DNA from: Sphingobacteriales bacterium
GTDB lineage: Bacteria; Bacteroidota; Bacteroidia; Chitinophagales; JADIYW01
DNA length: 64,000 nt
Direction of reading: 5' to 3'
Assembly: GCA_016719635.1 (NCBI GenBank)
Contig: JADJYT010000002.1
Coordinates: 372,001-436,000, forward strand
Shown here: positions 55,898 through 64,000 of the stretch, one piece after another
Position numbering within the stretch: the first letter of the stretch is position 1
Layout: each line of letters opens with the position of its first letter
Notes under the pieces: generated by a model
What the model was told of the DNA's origin: nothing
The model's database searches: none
What the model saw: the letters and a program-made list of their open reading frames with translations, nothing else
Position numbers and translations under genes: made by a program

Positions 55898-56575
55898 CTA
55901 TTCTTTTATTCTTCTGAACACATACGAAATTCCGATTTCAGTATATATATGCCTGATCCATTTTTGATTACTGGGATACCTGAAGAAGATACCCGTTCCT
56001 ATATTAATGGCAATGGGTGTCTTCATATTCTTTGAAAAGTCATATCCGCCGATAATTTTTCCGCCGGCAATGACATTATGATAACCAAAAGATACCTTTT
56101 TGAAAGTTCCGTCATCCTGGCGTTCATAAGTAGGTGCGTTCATTTTCATGAACATATAGCCTACATCTAAATTAACTTCTGCAAAGAAACCTCTTGAAAA
56201 GGTATGCCGGTAAGCCAACTCCGGTATAAAGAAAAAGGCAGTATGATATCTTTTCCTGTAAACATATGCAAATGTTGGCTTGATAAAGATTTCTCTCTCT
56301 ACTACCCTGGGACTATAAACGCTTTTCCCTTGATTTAATTTAGGTTTGTACAACAACCGGATGCTTCCGCTGACAGACAAACCCAGATTGATATTCAATG
56401 GTTTTAGAAATTCTAAATCTGCAATGGTGGAAAGGGTGGCGAGATACTTTCTGTTCTTCAGTCCTTCCGTCCTGATGATATCTTTGTATTTATCCTCCTG
56501 TGCCTGTACTGCACTCATTGGGATACCAACTAAAACAACTGAAAGGAGTATAAAATATAGGCGTTTTCTATTCAT
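55898..56575 (-). CDS. Outer-membrane beta-barrel-like protein of unknown family
   Basis: 225 aa from ATG 56575 (an upstream start would place extra residues before the signal peptide). Signal peptide ends after SAVQA; the mature part shows amphipathic strands (LNINLGLSVSGSIRLLYKP, AFFFIPELAYRHTFSRGFFAEVNLDVGYMFM, IAINIGTGIFFRY, EIGISYVFRRI) consistent with an eight-strand OMP-like barrel. No family recognised. The following hydrolase starts 1 bp beyond its stop, so the pair is one operon and the barrel may be functionally tied to the hydrolase. Confidence 0.7.
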   Translation of the reverse strand: MNRKRLYFILLSVVLVGIPMSAVQAQEDKYKDIIRTEGLKNRKYLATLSTIADLEFLKPLNINLGLSVSGSIRLLYKPKLNQGKSVYSPRVVEREIFIKPTFAYVYRKRYHTAFFFIPELAYRHTFSRGFFAEVNLDVGYMFMKMNAPTYERQDDGTFKKVSFGYHNVIAGGKIIGGYDFSKNMKTPIAINIGTGIFFRYPSNQKWIRHIYTEIGISYVFRRIKE

Positions 56576-56722
56576 GAAGACAAGCATAAATCCGCATTGC
56601 AAATAACGATGCAAAATAGAAAAAAATTGCCAGTTTGTTATACAGTTAACGTTTTAATAAGTACAAGTGGCCTTTATTACCTGTAAACGAGTATATTCTA
56701 TTGTCCATAATATCGAATACCC

Positions 56723-56752
56723 AATAAAAAAGCGCGCCGTAAACGGCGCGCC
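56723..56752 (-). terminator. Terminator of the fasciclin gene
   Basis: On the minus strand the perfect 8-bp stem GCGCGCCG/CGGCGCGC (loop TTTA) is followed by a T6 run and more AT-rich sequence. It starts 69 bp after the stop at 56821. Confidence 0.85.
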
Positions 56753-56820
56753 CTACATTCATATCTAACCAAAAAAAACTGTATGAAAGTACTTTTGAAA
56801 GTTCGTACTATTAATTTTAA

Positions 56821-57756
56821 CTATACCGGTGGCAGTATTACTTTATCAAGTACGTGAACCACACCGTTGTCGGCCTGTACATCTGTTACAATGATATTGG
56901 AAGTTCTGCTTCTGCCATCTTTAATTTTAGCACCTCCTGTCAAGTCAACCGTGAATGTTGAACCTAAAACTGTTGTCACTACCTGTTCGTCTGTCAGGGT
57001 GCCGGCAAGGATGTTACCGGAAACAACATGGTATTTTAATACCGCTTCTAACGTACCGGCTTCGATATCCGCCAGGCCTGTAGCTGTTAACTCTGTCAAC
57101 AATGAAGCAAATGCAGCATTCGTTGGAGCAAACACGGTAAATGGACCATCACCGCTCAGCGTTGAAACCAGATTGGCACTTGCAATGCGAGAGTCTGTTA
57201 GTGCAGCTACCAGAGAAGAGAAAGTAGGATCTGCTGTTGCAAATGTAACTACCGTTGGTAATGAAATCACCTTATCTACAACATGGACAACACCATTGGT
57301 AGCCTCCACGTCTGGTGTGGTTACATTGGATTCTCCGTTAATTTTTACGCCTGTAGTCTTGCTCAGGTACATGTCAATGTAACTGTCCGTACTGCCAAAT
57401 TTACCAATGGTTTTTGTATAGCCGGTGGTGATGTCAGCTGCCATTTTTTTAGTACCTAAAACATGGTTTAGTAATACTTTTTGTAACAACGGAACTGGAA
57501 CCGCATCCAGATTGGCAAATCCGTTATCAGCTAAAAATGTTGCAAATGCTGCATTGGTCGGCGCAAATACGGTAAAATTACCGGATGCAGCTAAATCATC
57601 ATCTAAACCGGCTCTTTGTAAAGCTGCTACCAATGAGCTAAGGTTTGGATTGTCTGTTGCAAGGTCAACAATGTTTTTTTGTTCTTCTTTAGTACAGCTC
57701 ACAATAAGGAATGCAGCTGCAATAATGGATAAAAGTGTTAGTTTGATTTTTTTCAT
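56821..57756 (-). CDS. Lipoprotein with two fasciclin (FAS1) domains
   Basis: 311 aa from ATG 57756 (the upstream start adds residues before a typical KK signal). Lipobox IVSC (Cys21). Two FAS1 domains, about 30-165 and 170-311, each with the TVFAPTNAAF and HVVDKV/HVLDKV motifs of the family. FAS1 domains mediate adhesion and protein-protein contacts; an outer-membrane adhesion or matrix role is likely. A promoter candidate lies upstream and a strong terminator downstream, so it is monocistronic. Confidence 0.93.
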   Translation of the reverse strand: MKKIKLTLLSIIAAAFLIVSCTKEEQKNIVDLATDNPNLSSLVAALQRAGLDDDLAASGNFTVFAPTNAAFATFLADNGFANLDAVPVPLLQKVLLNHVLGTKKMAADITTGYTKTIGKFGSTDSYIDMYLSKTTGVKINGESNVTTPDVEATNGVVHVVDKVISLPTVVTFATADPTFSSLVAALTDSRIASANLVSTLSGDGPFTVFAPTNAAFASLLTELTATGLADIEAGTLEAVLKYHVVSGNILAGTLTDEQVVTTVLGSTFTVDLTGGAKIKDGRSRTSNIIVTDVQADNGVVHVLDKVILPPV

Positions 57757-57827
57757 GATGTTTAATTTTATTACCACTATAACATCATGATTTTAATTTT
57801 GTTTAATTATTTTATAAAATCTTTAAA

Positions 57828-57835
57828 CAAAAATA
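57828..57835 (-). promoter_or_regulatory. Candidate -7 element for the fasciclin gene
   Basis: Reads TATTTTTG on the minus strand (TAnnTTTG), 71 bp upstream of ATG 57756; a GTTG lies near the -33 position. Confidence 0.45.
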
Positions 57836-57869
57836 TGGTTTACTTTTCAACTTTTTGATTATCAATAGT

Positions 57870-59936
57870 TTATCCAGATAATTTATTTAAGATTTCGATT
57901 GCTGCATCTGCAATGACGGTTCCGGGACCGAAAATACCTGAGACACCTGCCTGAAGAAGAAAATCGTAATCCTGTTTAGGAATGACTCCTCCGCAAATGA
58001 CTTTGATATCCTCCCTGCCTATATTTTTAAGCTCCTGAATCAATTCTGGTATCAAAGTTTTATGTCCTGCTGCTAAAGATGAAACACCAATAACATGCAC
58101 ATCATTTTCAGCAGCCTGCATCGCAACCTCTTTCGGCGTCTGAAATAACGGACCGATGTCTACGTCAAAACCAATATCCGCAAAGGCGGTAGCAATAATC
58201 TTAGTACCACGGTCATGTCCGTCCTGTCCGATTTTAGCGACCATGATGCGGGGTCTTCTGCCTTCCCTTTCAGCGAAAGCATTTGCCAAGTCTCTGGCCT
58301 GTTGGAAATTTGTATTCATTTTTATCGCTGAAGAATAAACGCCCGAAATACTACGAATAGTAGCCTTGTATCTGCCAAAAACATATTCTAAAGCTAAGGA
58401 AATTTCACCTAAGGTGGCACGTCTTCTGGCCGCTTCCACGCTTAATGACAGTAAATTTTCATCTCTATTCTGAGCAGCCTGTGTCATCCTGTTTAAAATA
58501 TCCCTTACCGCTTCTTCATTTCTACCTGATTTTAATTCCTTTAATCTGGCAATTTGCTTTTCACGGACAGCAGAATTGTCAATATCCAAAATATCAATAT
58601 CTGTCTCATCATTCGTTTTATAAATATTGACACCGATAATCAGATCCAGTCCACTGTCTATACGTGCCTGCTTTTGGGCTGCCGCTTCTTCAATACGCAT
58701 TTTAGGAATGCCAGCCTCAATGGCTTTGGTCATACCACCATAGCTTTCTACCTCTTCAATCAGCATCCATGCCTTTCTGGCTATTTCATCCGTCAGTTTT
58801 TCTACATATTCCGAGCCTGCCCATGGATCCACAGATTTGCAGATATCCGTTTCATTTTGCAGATAGATCTGAGTATCACGGGCGATTTTAGCAGAAAAAT
58901 CCGTCGGCAATGCAATGGCTTCATCCAGTGCATTCGTATGCAGAGATTGTGTCCCACCCAATACGGCAGCCAGAGCTTCTATACAGGTTCGAGTCACATT
59001 ATTGAAGGGATCCTGTTCCGTCAGACTCCAGCCGCTGGTTTGGCAATGGGTACGCAGTGCCAGGCACTTATCTGATGTGGGATTGAATTGCTCTACTATT
59101 TTTGACCACAACAATCTGGCTGCACGCATCTTGGCGATTTCCTTAAAATGCTGCATACCTATGGCCCAGAAAAAAGACAGGCGCGGTGCAAAGTCATCAA
59201 TAGCCAATCCGGCTGTAATACCCGTCCGAATATATTCCAGTCCGTCTGCCAGTGTGTACGCCAGTTCAATCTCAGGGGTGGCACCGGCTTCCTGTATATG
59301 ATACCCGCTGATGGAAATGGAGTTGAATTTAGGCATATGTTTGCTCGTATATTCAAAAATATCAGAAACGATTCTCATGGAAGCCTGGGGCGGATAAATG
59401 TAGGTATTACGCACCATAAATTCTTTCAGTATATCATTCTGTATGGTACCGCTTAATAATTTCTGATCGACGCCCTGTTCTTCCGCTGCAACGATATAAA
59501 AAGCCAATACAGGCAAGACCGCACCATTCATTGTCATGGAAACAGATATTTTATCCAACGGGATTCCATCAAATAAGATCTTCATGTCCTCAACAGAATC
59601 AATTGCCACGCCTGCTTTTCCTACGTCACCTGCTACACGTTCATGGTCGGAATCATACCCGCGGTGAGTAGCCAGATCGAATGCAACGGACAGGCCTTTT
59701 TGTCCCTGTGCCAGGTTACGTTTATAAAATGCATTGGAGGCTTCTGCTGTAGAAAATCCGGCGTATTGCCTTATGGTCCAGGGTTGTATGACATACATGG
59801 AGGAATAAGGACCGCGCAGATAAGGTGGGATACCCGCTGCATAATTTTGGTGCGTTAGAAAGGACGGCGACTTTTTCTGAAATCTTTCTTTTTGCACCAA
59901 CTCCTCAAAAGAAATGGTAAGGTCTTCTGTTGACAT
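57870..59936 (-). CDS. Methylmalonyl-CoA mutase, large subunit type
   Basis: 688 aa. N-terminal TIM-barrel with RGPYSSMYVIQPWTIRQYAGFSTAEASNAFY and the GLSVAFDLATHRGYDSDHERVAGDVG block; C-terminal B12-binding domain with DxHxxG as DGHDRG (about 572-577) and the GVSSLAAGHKTL helix. Catalyses (R)-methylmalonyl-CoA to succinyl-CoA isomerisation with adenosylcobalamin. No small subunit (mutA) or MeaB chaperone gene sits within the window; in some lineages the mutase is homodimeric. The N-terminus is slightly short compared with 710-730 aa relatives. Start ATG at 59936 is supported by the family. Confidence 0.96.
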   Translation of the reverse strand: MSTEDLTISFEELVQKERFQKKSPSFLTHQNYAAGIPPYLRGPYSSMYVIQPWTIRQYAGFSTAEASNAFYKRNLAQGQKGLSVAFDLATHRGYDSDHERVAGDVGKAGVAIDSVEDMKILFDGIPLDKISVSMTMNGAVLPVLAFYIVAAEEQGVDQKLLSGTIQNDILKEFMVRNTYIYPPQASMRIVSDIFEYTSKHMPKFNSISISGYHIQEAGATPEIELAYTLADGLEYIRTGITAGLAIDDFAPRLSFFWAIGMQHFKEIAKMRAARLLWSKIVEQFNPTSDKCLALRTHCQTSGWSLTEQDPFNNVTRTCIEALAAVLGGTQSLHTNALDEAIALPTDFSAKIARDTQIYLQNETDICKSVDPWAGSEYVEKLTDEIARKAWMLIEEVESYGGMTKAIEAGIPKMRIEEAAAQKQARIDSGLDLIIGVNIYKTNDETDIDILDIDNSAVREKQIARLKELKSGRNEEAVRDILNRMTQAAQNRDENLLSLSVEAARRRATLGEISLALEYVFGRYKATIRSISGVYSSAIKMNTNFQQARDLANAFAEREGRRPRIMVAKIGQDGHDRGTKIIATAFADIGFDVDIGPLFQTPKEVAMQAAENDVHVIGVSSLAAGHKTLIPELIQELKNIGREDIKVICGGVIPKQDYDFLLQAGVSGIFGPGTVIADAAIEILNKLSG

Positions 59937-59996
59937 ACTGTAAAGATACGGAAGAGTTATAAGTTGTAAGTTATCCGATAATGAAATTTAGGATGC

Positions 59997-61406
59997 TTAC
60001 TTAGCGGTTATCCTGACGTTTATTTCCCTGTTTTCATTCACCTTCAACTTCAGGAGGTTTTTTGCAGAATCAAACTCCTGTGTATAGTTGGTGCTTCCTG
60101 TAACCGTAAGTACATAACCATTCAGAAAATGACGCCTGGGAATGAATATCTCCGAAGGCTGTTCAATAGACGCATAGTTGATGAAAGACATCTTAAATAC
60201 TTTTGTGTCCGGTTGGTAATTAAAAGACAACAGCTCGCCTGATGTTGCCCTCGGATACACCCTCGCAATGGTATTTGCCGTCGGATTTTCTGTGACATCA
60301 TCCCCTTTTACCAGATTATTTTCTCCGGGTATGTATGAAAAATAAGACCAACTCGCCTTGATATCATCAAATGCAGCCATATGCTGATTAAGGTAATTTT
60401 CCCAGTCCGAAAAGGTAGTGTAGTCGATGTTTGCCCATTCCCCTATATATATTGGCACCTGCTGTTTCTGCTGAATCGCGGTATAATTTTTCTTCAATAT
60501 ACCCAGATAGGAATCATAACTGTTTTTAATCGTATTGGTTCTTTCATTGGCCAGATAACAATGGGGTGCGAAAGCCAAACGCTTCACTCCGCTCCTGATA
60601 TCATTTATTACAGGAAGTTTTGTCTGGAAACTGGCTATTTCTTTGATATTGAACAACACGCCCGGTTCAAAGAAAATATATTTGTCGTTTTCTGTTTCCC
60701 TCATCATTGTAATATAGCGCTGATAAAGAGCGGGTAGCAGTTGTGATTCCAGATTGACATTTAAGACCGTACTTACCAACCCGTCACCCCAGGGTTCATT
60801 AAGAATGTCGTACCCCAGCACATACGGATTGCTTTTCAGACGATTAGCTAAATATTTACCGGCTTTGATAAATTCATCCTGCAGATATGCATAATTCTTA
60901 TAATCCCAAAATCTGCGCATAGATTCCTGAACGGCGGGATTTAAAGCCCCGGGTAAGTCCGGATTATTCACGGCTTTTCCGGCCGGAGCCTGCCAGGTAC
61001 CTGTTATCAGGTGCTGACTGCTGGTGGCGGTGCCATTTACGGCCAGAACCACAAAGACACCTTCATTGGTGAAATTTTCCACGACTCGTACCAGTGCCTC
61101 CAATTTATCCGGTGCAAATACAGCGCTGTCCGGCTCTATGGCATTCCAGTTCCAGAACATCCTGACAGAATTCAACCCCCAGTCATTGATGAGCCGTTTG
61201 GCACCATTCGAATTGTATCGCGTATATCCACCGGGCTCATCATTGGTATATAAACTGGCTCCATGTAAAATAAGTGTTCGCCCATAGCTGTCCTGAAAGA
61301 CATTGGAATCCTGATAAAAATTATTTGTTCTGTTTTCTTTATTGCATCCGAAGCTAAAAAACAGTGCAACGAGTAATACAGATACTTTCATTTCCAGTCT
61401 CTTCAT
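59997..61406 (-). CDS. GH5-family lipoprotein, endoglycoceramidase-like (A)
   Basis: 469 aa. Lipobox FGC (Cys21) followed by an endoglycoceramidase-like GH5 domain: DSYGRTLILHGASLYTN, RMFWNW, acid/base Glu204 in LNEPWGD, APHCY, nucleophile Glu323 in IGEW, and a C-terminal beta domain (about 370-469). The MHQD motif of many members of this GH5 group is missing here: the strand reads FVVLAVNGT (118-126). Substrate range is therefore uncertain. It forms a tandem with another GH5 gene 11 bp upstream, and both are probably exported surface lipoproteins in one operon. Confidence 0.88.
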   Translation of the reverse strand: MKRLEMKVSVLLVALFFSFGCNKENRTNNFYQDSNVFQDSYGRTLILHGASLYTNDEPGGYTRYNSNGAKRLINDWGLNSVRMFWNWNAIEPDSAVFAPDKLEALVRVVENFTNEGVFVVLAVNGTATSSQHLITGTWQAPAGKAVNNPDLPGALNPAVQESMRRFWDYKNYAYLQDEFIKAGKYLANRLKSNPYVLGYDILNEPWGDGLVSTVLNVNLESQLLPALYQRYITMMRETENDKYIFFEPGVLFNIKEIASFQTKLPVINDIRSGVKRLAFAPHCYLANERTNTIKNSYDSYLGILKKNYTAIQQKQQVPIYIGEWANIDYTTFSDWENYLNQHMAAFDDIKASWSYFSYIPGENNLVKGDDVTENPTANTIARVYPRATSGELLSFNYQPDTKVFKMSFINYASIEQPSEIFIPRRHFLNGYVLTVTGSTNYTQEFDSAKNLLKLKVNENREINVRITAK

Positions 61407-61417
61407 CTGCCGGGCTG

Positions 61418-62830
61418 TTATTTCGGAGTAATCTCGATGCTGATTACTTTATTATTTTCCGTAGTGGAGAAAGAAAGCACCTGGTCTGTTTCATTAAAGG
61501 ATTGGGTAAATTTTGTGGTACCATTTACAGCCAGATTCCATCCCCCCGGATAGAATCTGTTGGGTACGAATATTTCGGTAGGCTGTGAAATGGCTGTGTT
61601 GGAAACAAAAGTCATTTCAAATTTTTTAGTATCCGGATTAAAGCTGAAGGATTGAATTTTGCCCGCAGTTGCCTTCGGATAGGTTCTGATCAGATGAGAC
61701 AAAATCGGCGATTCTGAATTATCCGGATTTGTCGGGCCCCAACCTCCCCGGTCGCTGCTCCAATAACTCCAGTGCCATAAGTTTCGGTCAGATATCGTAT
61801 TGAAATCTGTCAGATACTGATCAAAACCCGCCTGTGAAGGTGACAGACCGAACTCACCTGTGAGCAACGGACTGTTACCAAATCTTTGGACGTCTTTTTT
61901 TCGCTCTCGTTCCCAATCTCTCAATTGTTGCTTGGATGTCCCTGTATAACCAATTCCCTCATGTGTATCGTATGGATAACAATGGGGCGCATATACAAGA
62001 TGCTGTGAAGTTCGAGTATCCGTTACATCCGTTAAATTGGTAGCCAGTCCAAATGTAACAGGTGCAGGGAGTGGTTCAAAAAAAATGTATTTATTCGGTT
62101 CAGCAGTGCGCAAAGCAGGTATTAATCTTTTATAAAAAGCTGTTAATTCCAACCGTTCAAATTCGCCTGTCAGGAATACCTTAATGATGTCTCCGCCCCA
62201 GGGTTCGTTCATCAGATCATATCCGATTACGTTAGGATTATCCTTGAAACGTGCTGCTATCTTCAGCCAGACATTAATATAATGATCCTGTAAGAATTTA
62301 TAATTGCGGTATTCCCAGAAATTGCGCCAGGCTGCAATCGCCGCCGGGTCAATATTCTTCAACCACCACGGCGTGCCGCCGGGTAAATCAATGGGAGCAG
62401 CTCCATTGGTAACACAGGCCCAGGCCGGAGCACCATTCCCGCCCACTGCTGCACCATAAATATCCTGATGCATATCAATCATCACATACATGCCTCTTGA
62501 GGTGTACCAGTTCACCCGCCTTTCCAGTTCATTCAGATAATCTTCATCATACACATCTTTTTCCGGTTCAATTGCGGCCCAGGATGTCAGATAACGCACA
62601 AAATTGAAACCAAAAGAAGTATCTTCTCTTGCAACATCAGCCTCAGTAATCCAGGGCTGATAATTTCCTCCTTTTGCACTGGATGAAGTATTTAATCCAT
62701 GTAGAATTAATTGTCTTCCATATTGGTCCTGTATGATGGTAGAATCATCGGAAACGGTGTTGGTTGCATTTTCCTTTTCACAGGAAAAAAACAAACCTGA
62801 GAGTAGAATTAAGATGTATAAACGTTTCAT
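61418..62830 (-). CDS. GH5-family lipoprotein, endoglycoceramidase-like (B)
   Basis: 470 aa. Lipobox FFSC (Cys17). Catalytic features: DQYGRQLILHGLNTSS, FNFVRYLTSWAAIEP, MHQDIYG (120-126), acid/base Glu209 in LMNEPWGG, APHCYPYD, nucleophile Glu326 in TGEFG, WHWSYWSSD, then a C-terminal beta-sandwich. The MHQD motif and order match endoglycoceramidase-type GH5 enzymes, which cleave the glycan from glycosphingolipids; other beta-glucoside or beta-mannoside activities are possible. Paralogue of the following gene, with about the same layout and start MKRL. Confidence 0.9.
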   Translation of the reverse strand: MKRLYILILLSGLFFSCEKENATNTVSDDSTIIQDQYGRQLILHGLNTSSSAKGGNYQPWITEADVAREDTSFGFNFVRYLTSWAAIEPEKDVYDEDYLNELERRVNWYTSRGMYVMIDMHQDIYGAAVGGNGAPAWACVTNGAAPIDLPGGTPWWLKNIDPAAIAAWRNFWEYRNYKFLQDHYINVWLKIAARFKDNPNVIGYDLMNEPWGGDIIKVFLTGEFERLELTAFYKRLIPALRTAEPNKYIFFEPLPAPVTFGLATNLTDVTDTRTSQHLVYAPHCYPYDTHEGIGYTGTSKQQLRDWERERKKDVQRFGNSPLLTGEFGLSPSQAGFDQYLTDFNTISDRNLWHWSYWSSDRGGWGPTNPDNSESPILSHLIRTYPKATAGKIQSFSFNPDTKKFEMTFVSNTAISQPTEIFVPNRFYPGGWNLAVNGTTKFTQSFNETDQVLSFSTTENNKVISIEITPK

Positions 62831-62924
62831 CTAATGAAGATAAGAAACATTCCTATTTATTGGTATGCATAATAGATAAAATATGATATGTACGAGCTGA
62901 TAACGGGTTTCAGTTAGAAAAGTG

Positions 62925-63949
62925 TTAGAATTTTAAATCGTTAATACTGATCTTATTTTGAATGCGTACATTCCCGTTTATATCATAAATTTCCTGGGAA
63001 ATAGTTACCGGATTGTCATTCCAATTAATGTGTATCATTCCAAAATTGAAATCTGTAAATGAATCACCTACCCTAAACATATTGGGCTTTGACGAACCCT
63101 CCAGTTGTGTAAGACCACTAGATGTAACATCAAAAATCGGGTACAAACCGTCAACCGCTCTCCTGCTGATTTCAGCATAATGAACATCGCCACTGACAAA
63201 AAATAAACCTTCTGCACGGGTTGACTTTATTAAATTAAAGAACCTGTCCATCTCATGCGGATAATTAGCCCACGCCTCATAGCCGTTATGTTCTATTCCA
63301 AATTGGGTACTGGACCCTATAATTCGGATTCGTGCAGGCTTTCTGAGTTCTTGTTCAAGCCACTGCCATTCTTCTTCCCCTAATATATGTTTCGATGTAT
63401 CTCGGGTTGCTGTGATTGGTTCTCTTGAAATAACATCCAAAAACCATCTTGTATCAAGCAAAATTATCTGAACCCTAAATTCACCTTCCCCATAGTAATA
63501 AGCGTTATGAACACCTCCTCTTGATCGCATCGGACTATCAGGAGAGATATTCCAAAATTTCATAAATGAATTCTTAGACGCTGTCTTATGAGGAAATTCC
63601 TTACCGCCATTATTATAACCATAATCATGATCATCCCATGTCGCAAGTATAGGTACGGATGCTTTGAATGTTTTAAAAGGTTCCTTGTTGCCTAATACAT
63701 AATATCCCAAGTCGATAAAAAACGGATAAACAGGCAGGTCAACCAATTCAACCACATCTGCGTATATATTGTCACCTAAAGCAACGTATACATCCGGATT
63801 TTTATTCTGTATTGTTTTGAAAATGGGAAATTCCTTCCACTGGCTTGCGCATGAACCAAAGGCTATGGTCGAAATCTCAGGTTTTGATTTTTCATTATTA
63901 CAGGAAACGAAAATGCAAAAAACAGGAATAAAAAAGAGTAATATTTCAT
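62925..63949 (-). CDS. PhoD-like phosphatase lipoprotein, frameshifted
   Basis: The body (frame ending at 62925) contains PhoD-type motifs: FGSCASQW, VALGDNIYADV (GDxxY), WDDHDYG (metal and substrate binding), SGDVHYAE and the LLDTRWF block. The initiation codon is ATG 63949 in another frame: MKYYSFLFLFF. Adding one base to the A6 run at 63917-63922 (T6 on the coding strand) joins it to CIFVSCNNEKSKPEIS, giving a normal lipoprotein signal with Cys17 and about 342 residues. The unbroken frame lacks any ATG, GTG or TTG before codon GTG 63755, which would delete the first active-site block. PhoD enzymes are extracytoplasmic phosphodiesterase/alkaline phosphatases. Confidence 0.85.
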
Positions 63950-64000
63950 AACAATAAAAGTATGAAAAATCACTAAAAACAGGTACATACCTCAGATAAA

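Overview
This window is chromosomal DNA from a member of the Bacteroidota. The evidence is a type IX secretion and gliding cluster (porP-gldK-gldL-gldM-gldN, with gldH elsewhere), two secreted enzymes with PNP-type C-terminal sorting domains, many short Bacteroidota-style lipoprotein signals (x-S-C-K/E), a TonB receptor with a carboxypeptidase-regulatory-like N-terminal domain, DUF4271 and GldH families, no obvious Shine-Dalgarno sequences, and TAnnTTTG -7 promoter motifs. The class cannot be fixed from sequence alone. I found no tRNA, rRNA, CRISPR array, insertion sequence or phage gene; it reads as core genome with some accessory surface functions.

Layout. 1-3.8 kb: MoxR ATPase (cut by the window edge) and two parvulin-type periplasmic PPIases. 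3.9-9.3 kb: RlmD, a membrane-anchored patatin-like lipase ending in a 170-bp poly-C/poly-G tract that is probably an assembly artefact, and a beta-helix lipoprotein. 9.4-20 kb: ComF, RadA, an OmpA-type lipoprotein, TatC, a YhhN protein, ProC, a nucleoside transporter, a multi-spanning membrane protein and UvrC. 20-30 kb: an inward-reading block in transcription order BamA/TamA-like, DUF4271, HemD, PorP, GldK, GldL, GldM, GldN. 30-37.9 kb: HemW, a thioesterase, an unknown protein, an aberrant CaCA-family exchanger, a TonB receptor, and a ferredoxin with its reductase. 38-43.5 kb: small heat shock protein, universal stress protein, flavin monooxygenase, YXWGXW-repeat protein, a lysine-rich/acidic protein and a coupled DUF4112 pair. 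43.6-56.6 kb: small lipoprotein, MauE-thioredoxin fusion, two T9SS-sorted phosphoesterases, an ExbB/ExbD pair, carbinolamine dehydratase with LigA, GldH, UbiD-type decarboxylase, hydrolases. 56.8-64 kb: fasciclin lipoprotein, methylmalonyl-CoA mutase, two tandem GH5 lipoproteins and a PhoD-type lipoprotein.

How it fits together. The PPIases, BamA-like protein, TatC, PorP/GldKLMN and GldH all serve export and envelope assembly. The lipoproteins, GH5 enzymes and three metallophosphatases are probable clients acting at or outside the outer membrane. HemD and HemW belong to heme formation and insertion, and ferredoxin plus its reductase supply electrons.

Data quality. Four conserved genes (comF, uvrC twice, DUF4271, phoD-like) are broken by single-base length changes in homopolymers, and the 170-bp G/C tract is not credible as natural DNA. 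Together these point to sequencing or assembly error rather than gene decay. No convincing new multigene system was seen; the most interesting biology is the CaCA protein that has lost its ion-binding acidic residues, the lysine-rich tails on HemD and the small heat shock protein, and the uncharacterised genes beside DUF4112 and thioesterase.
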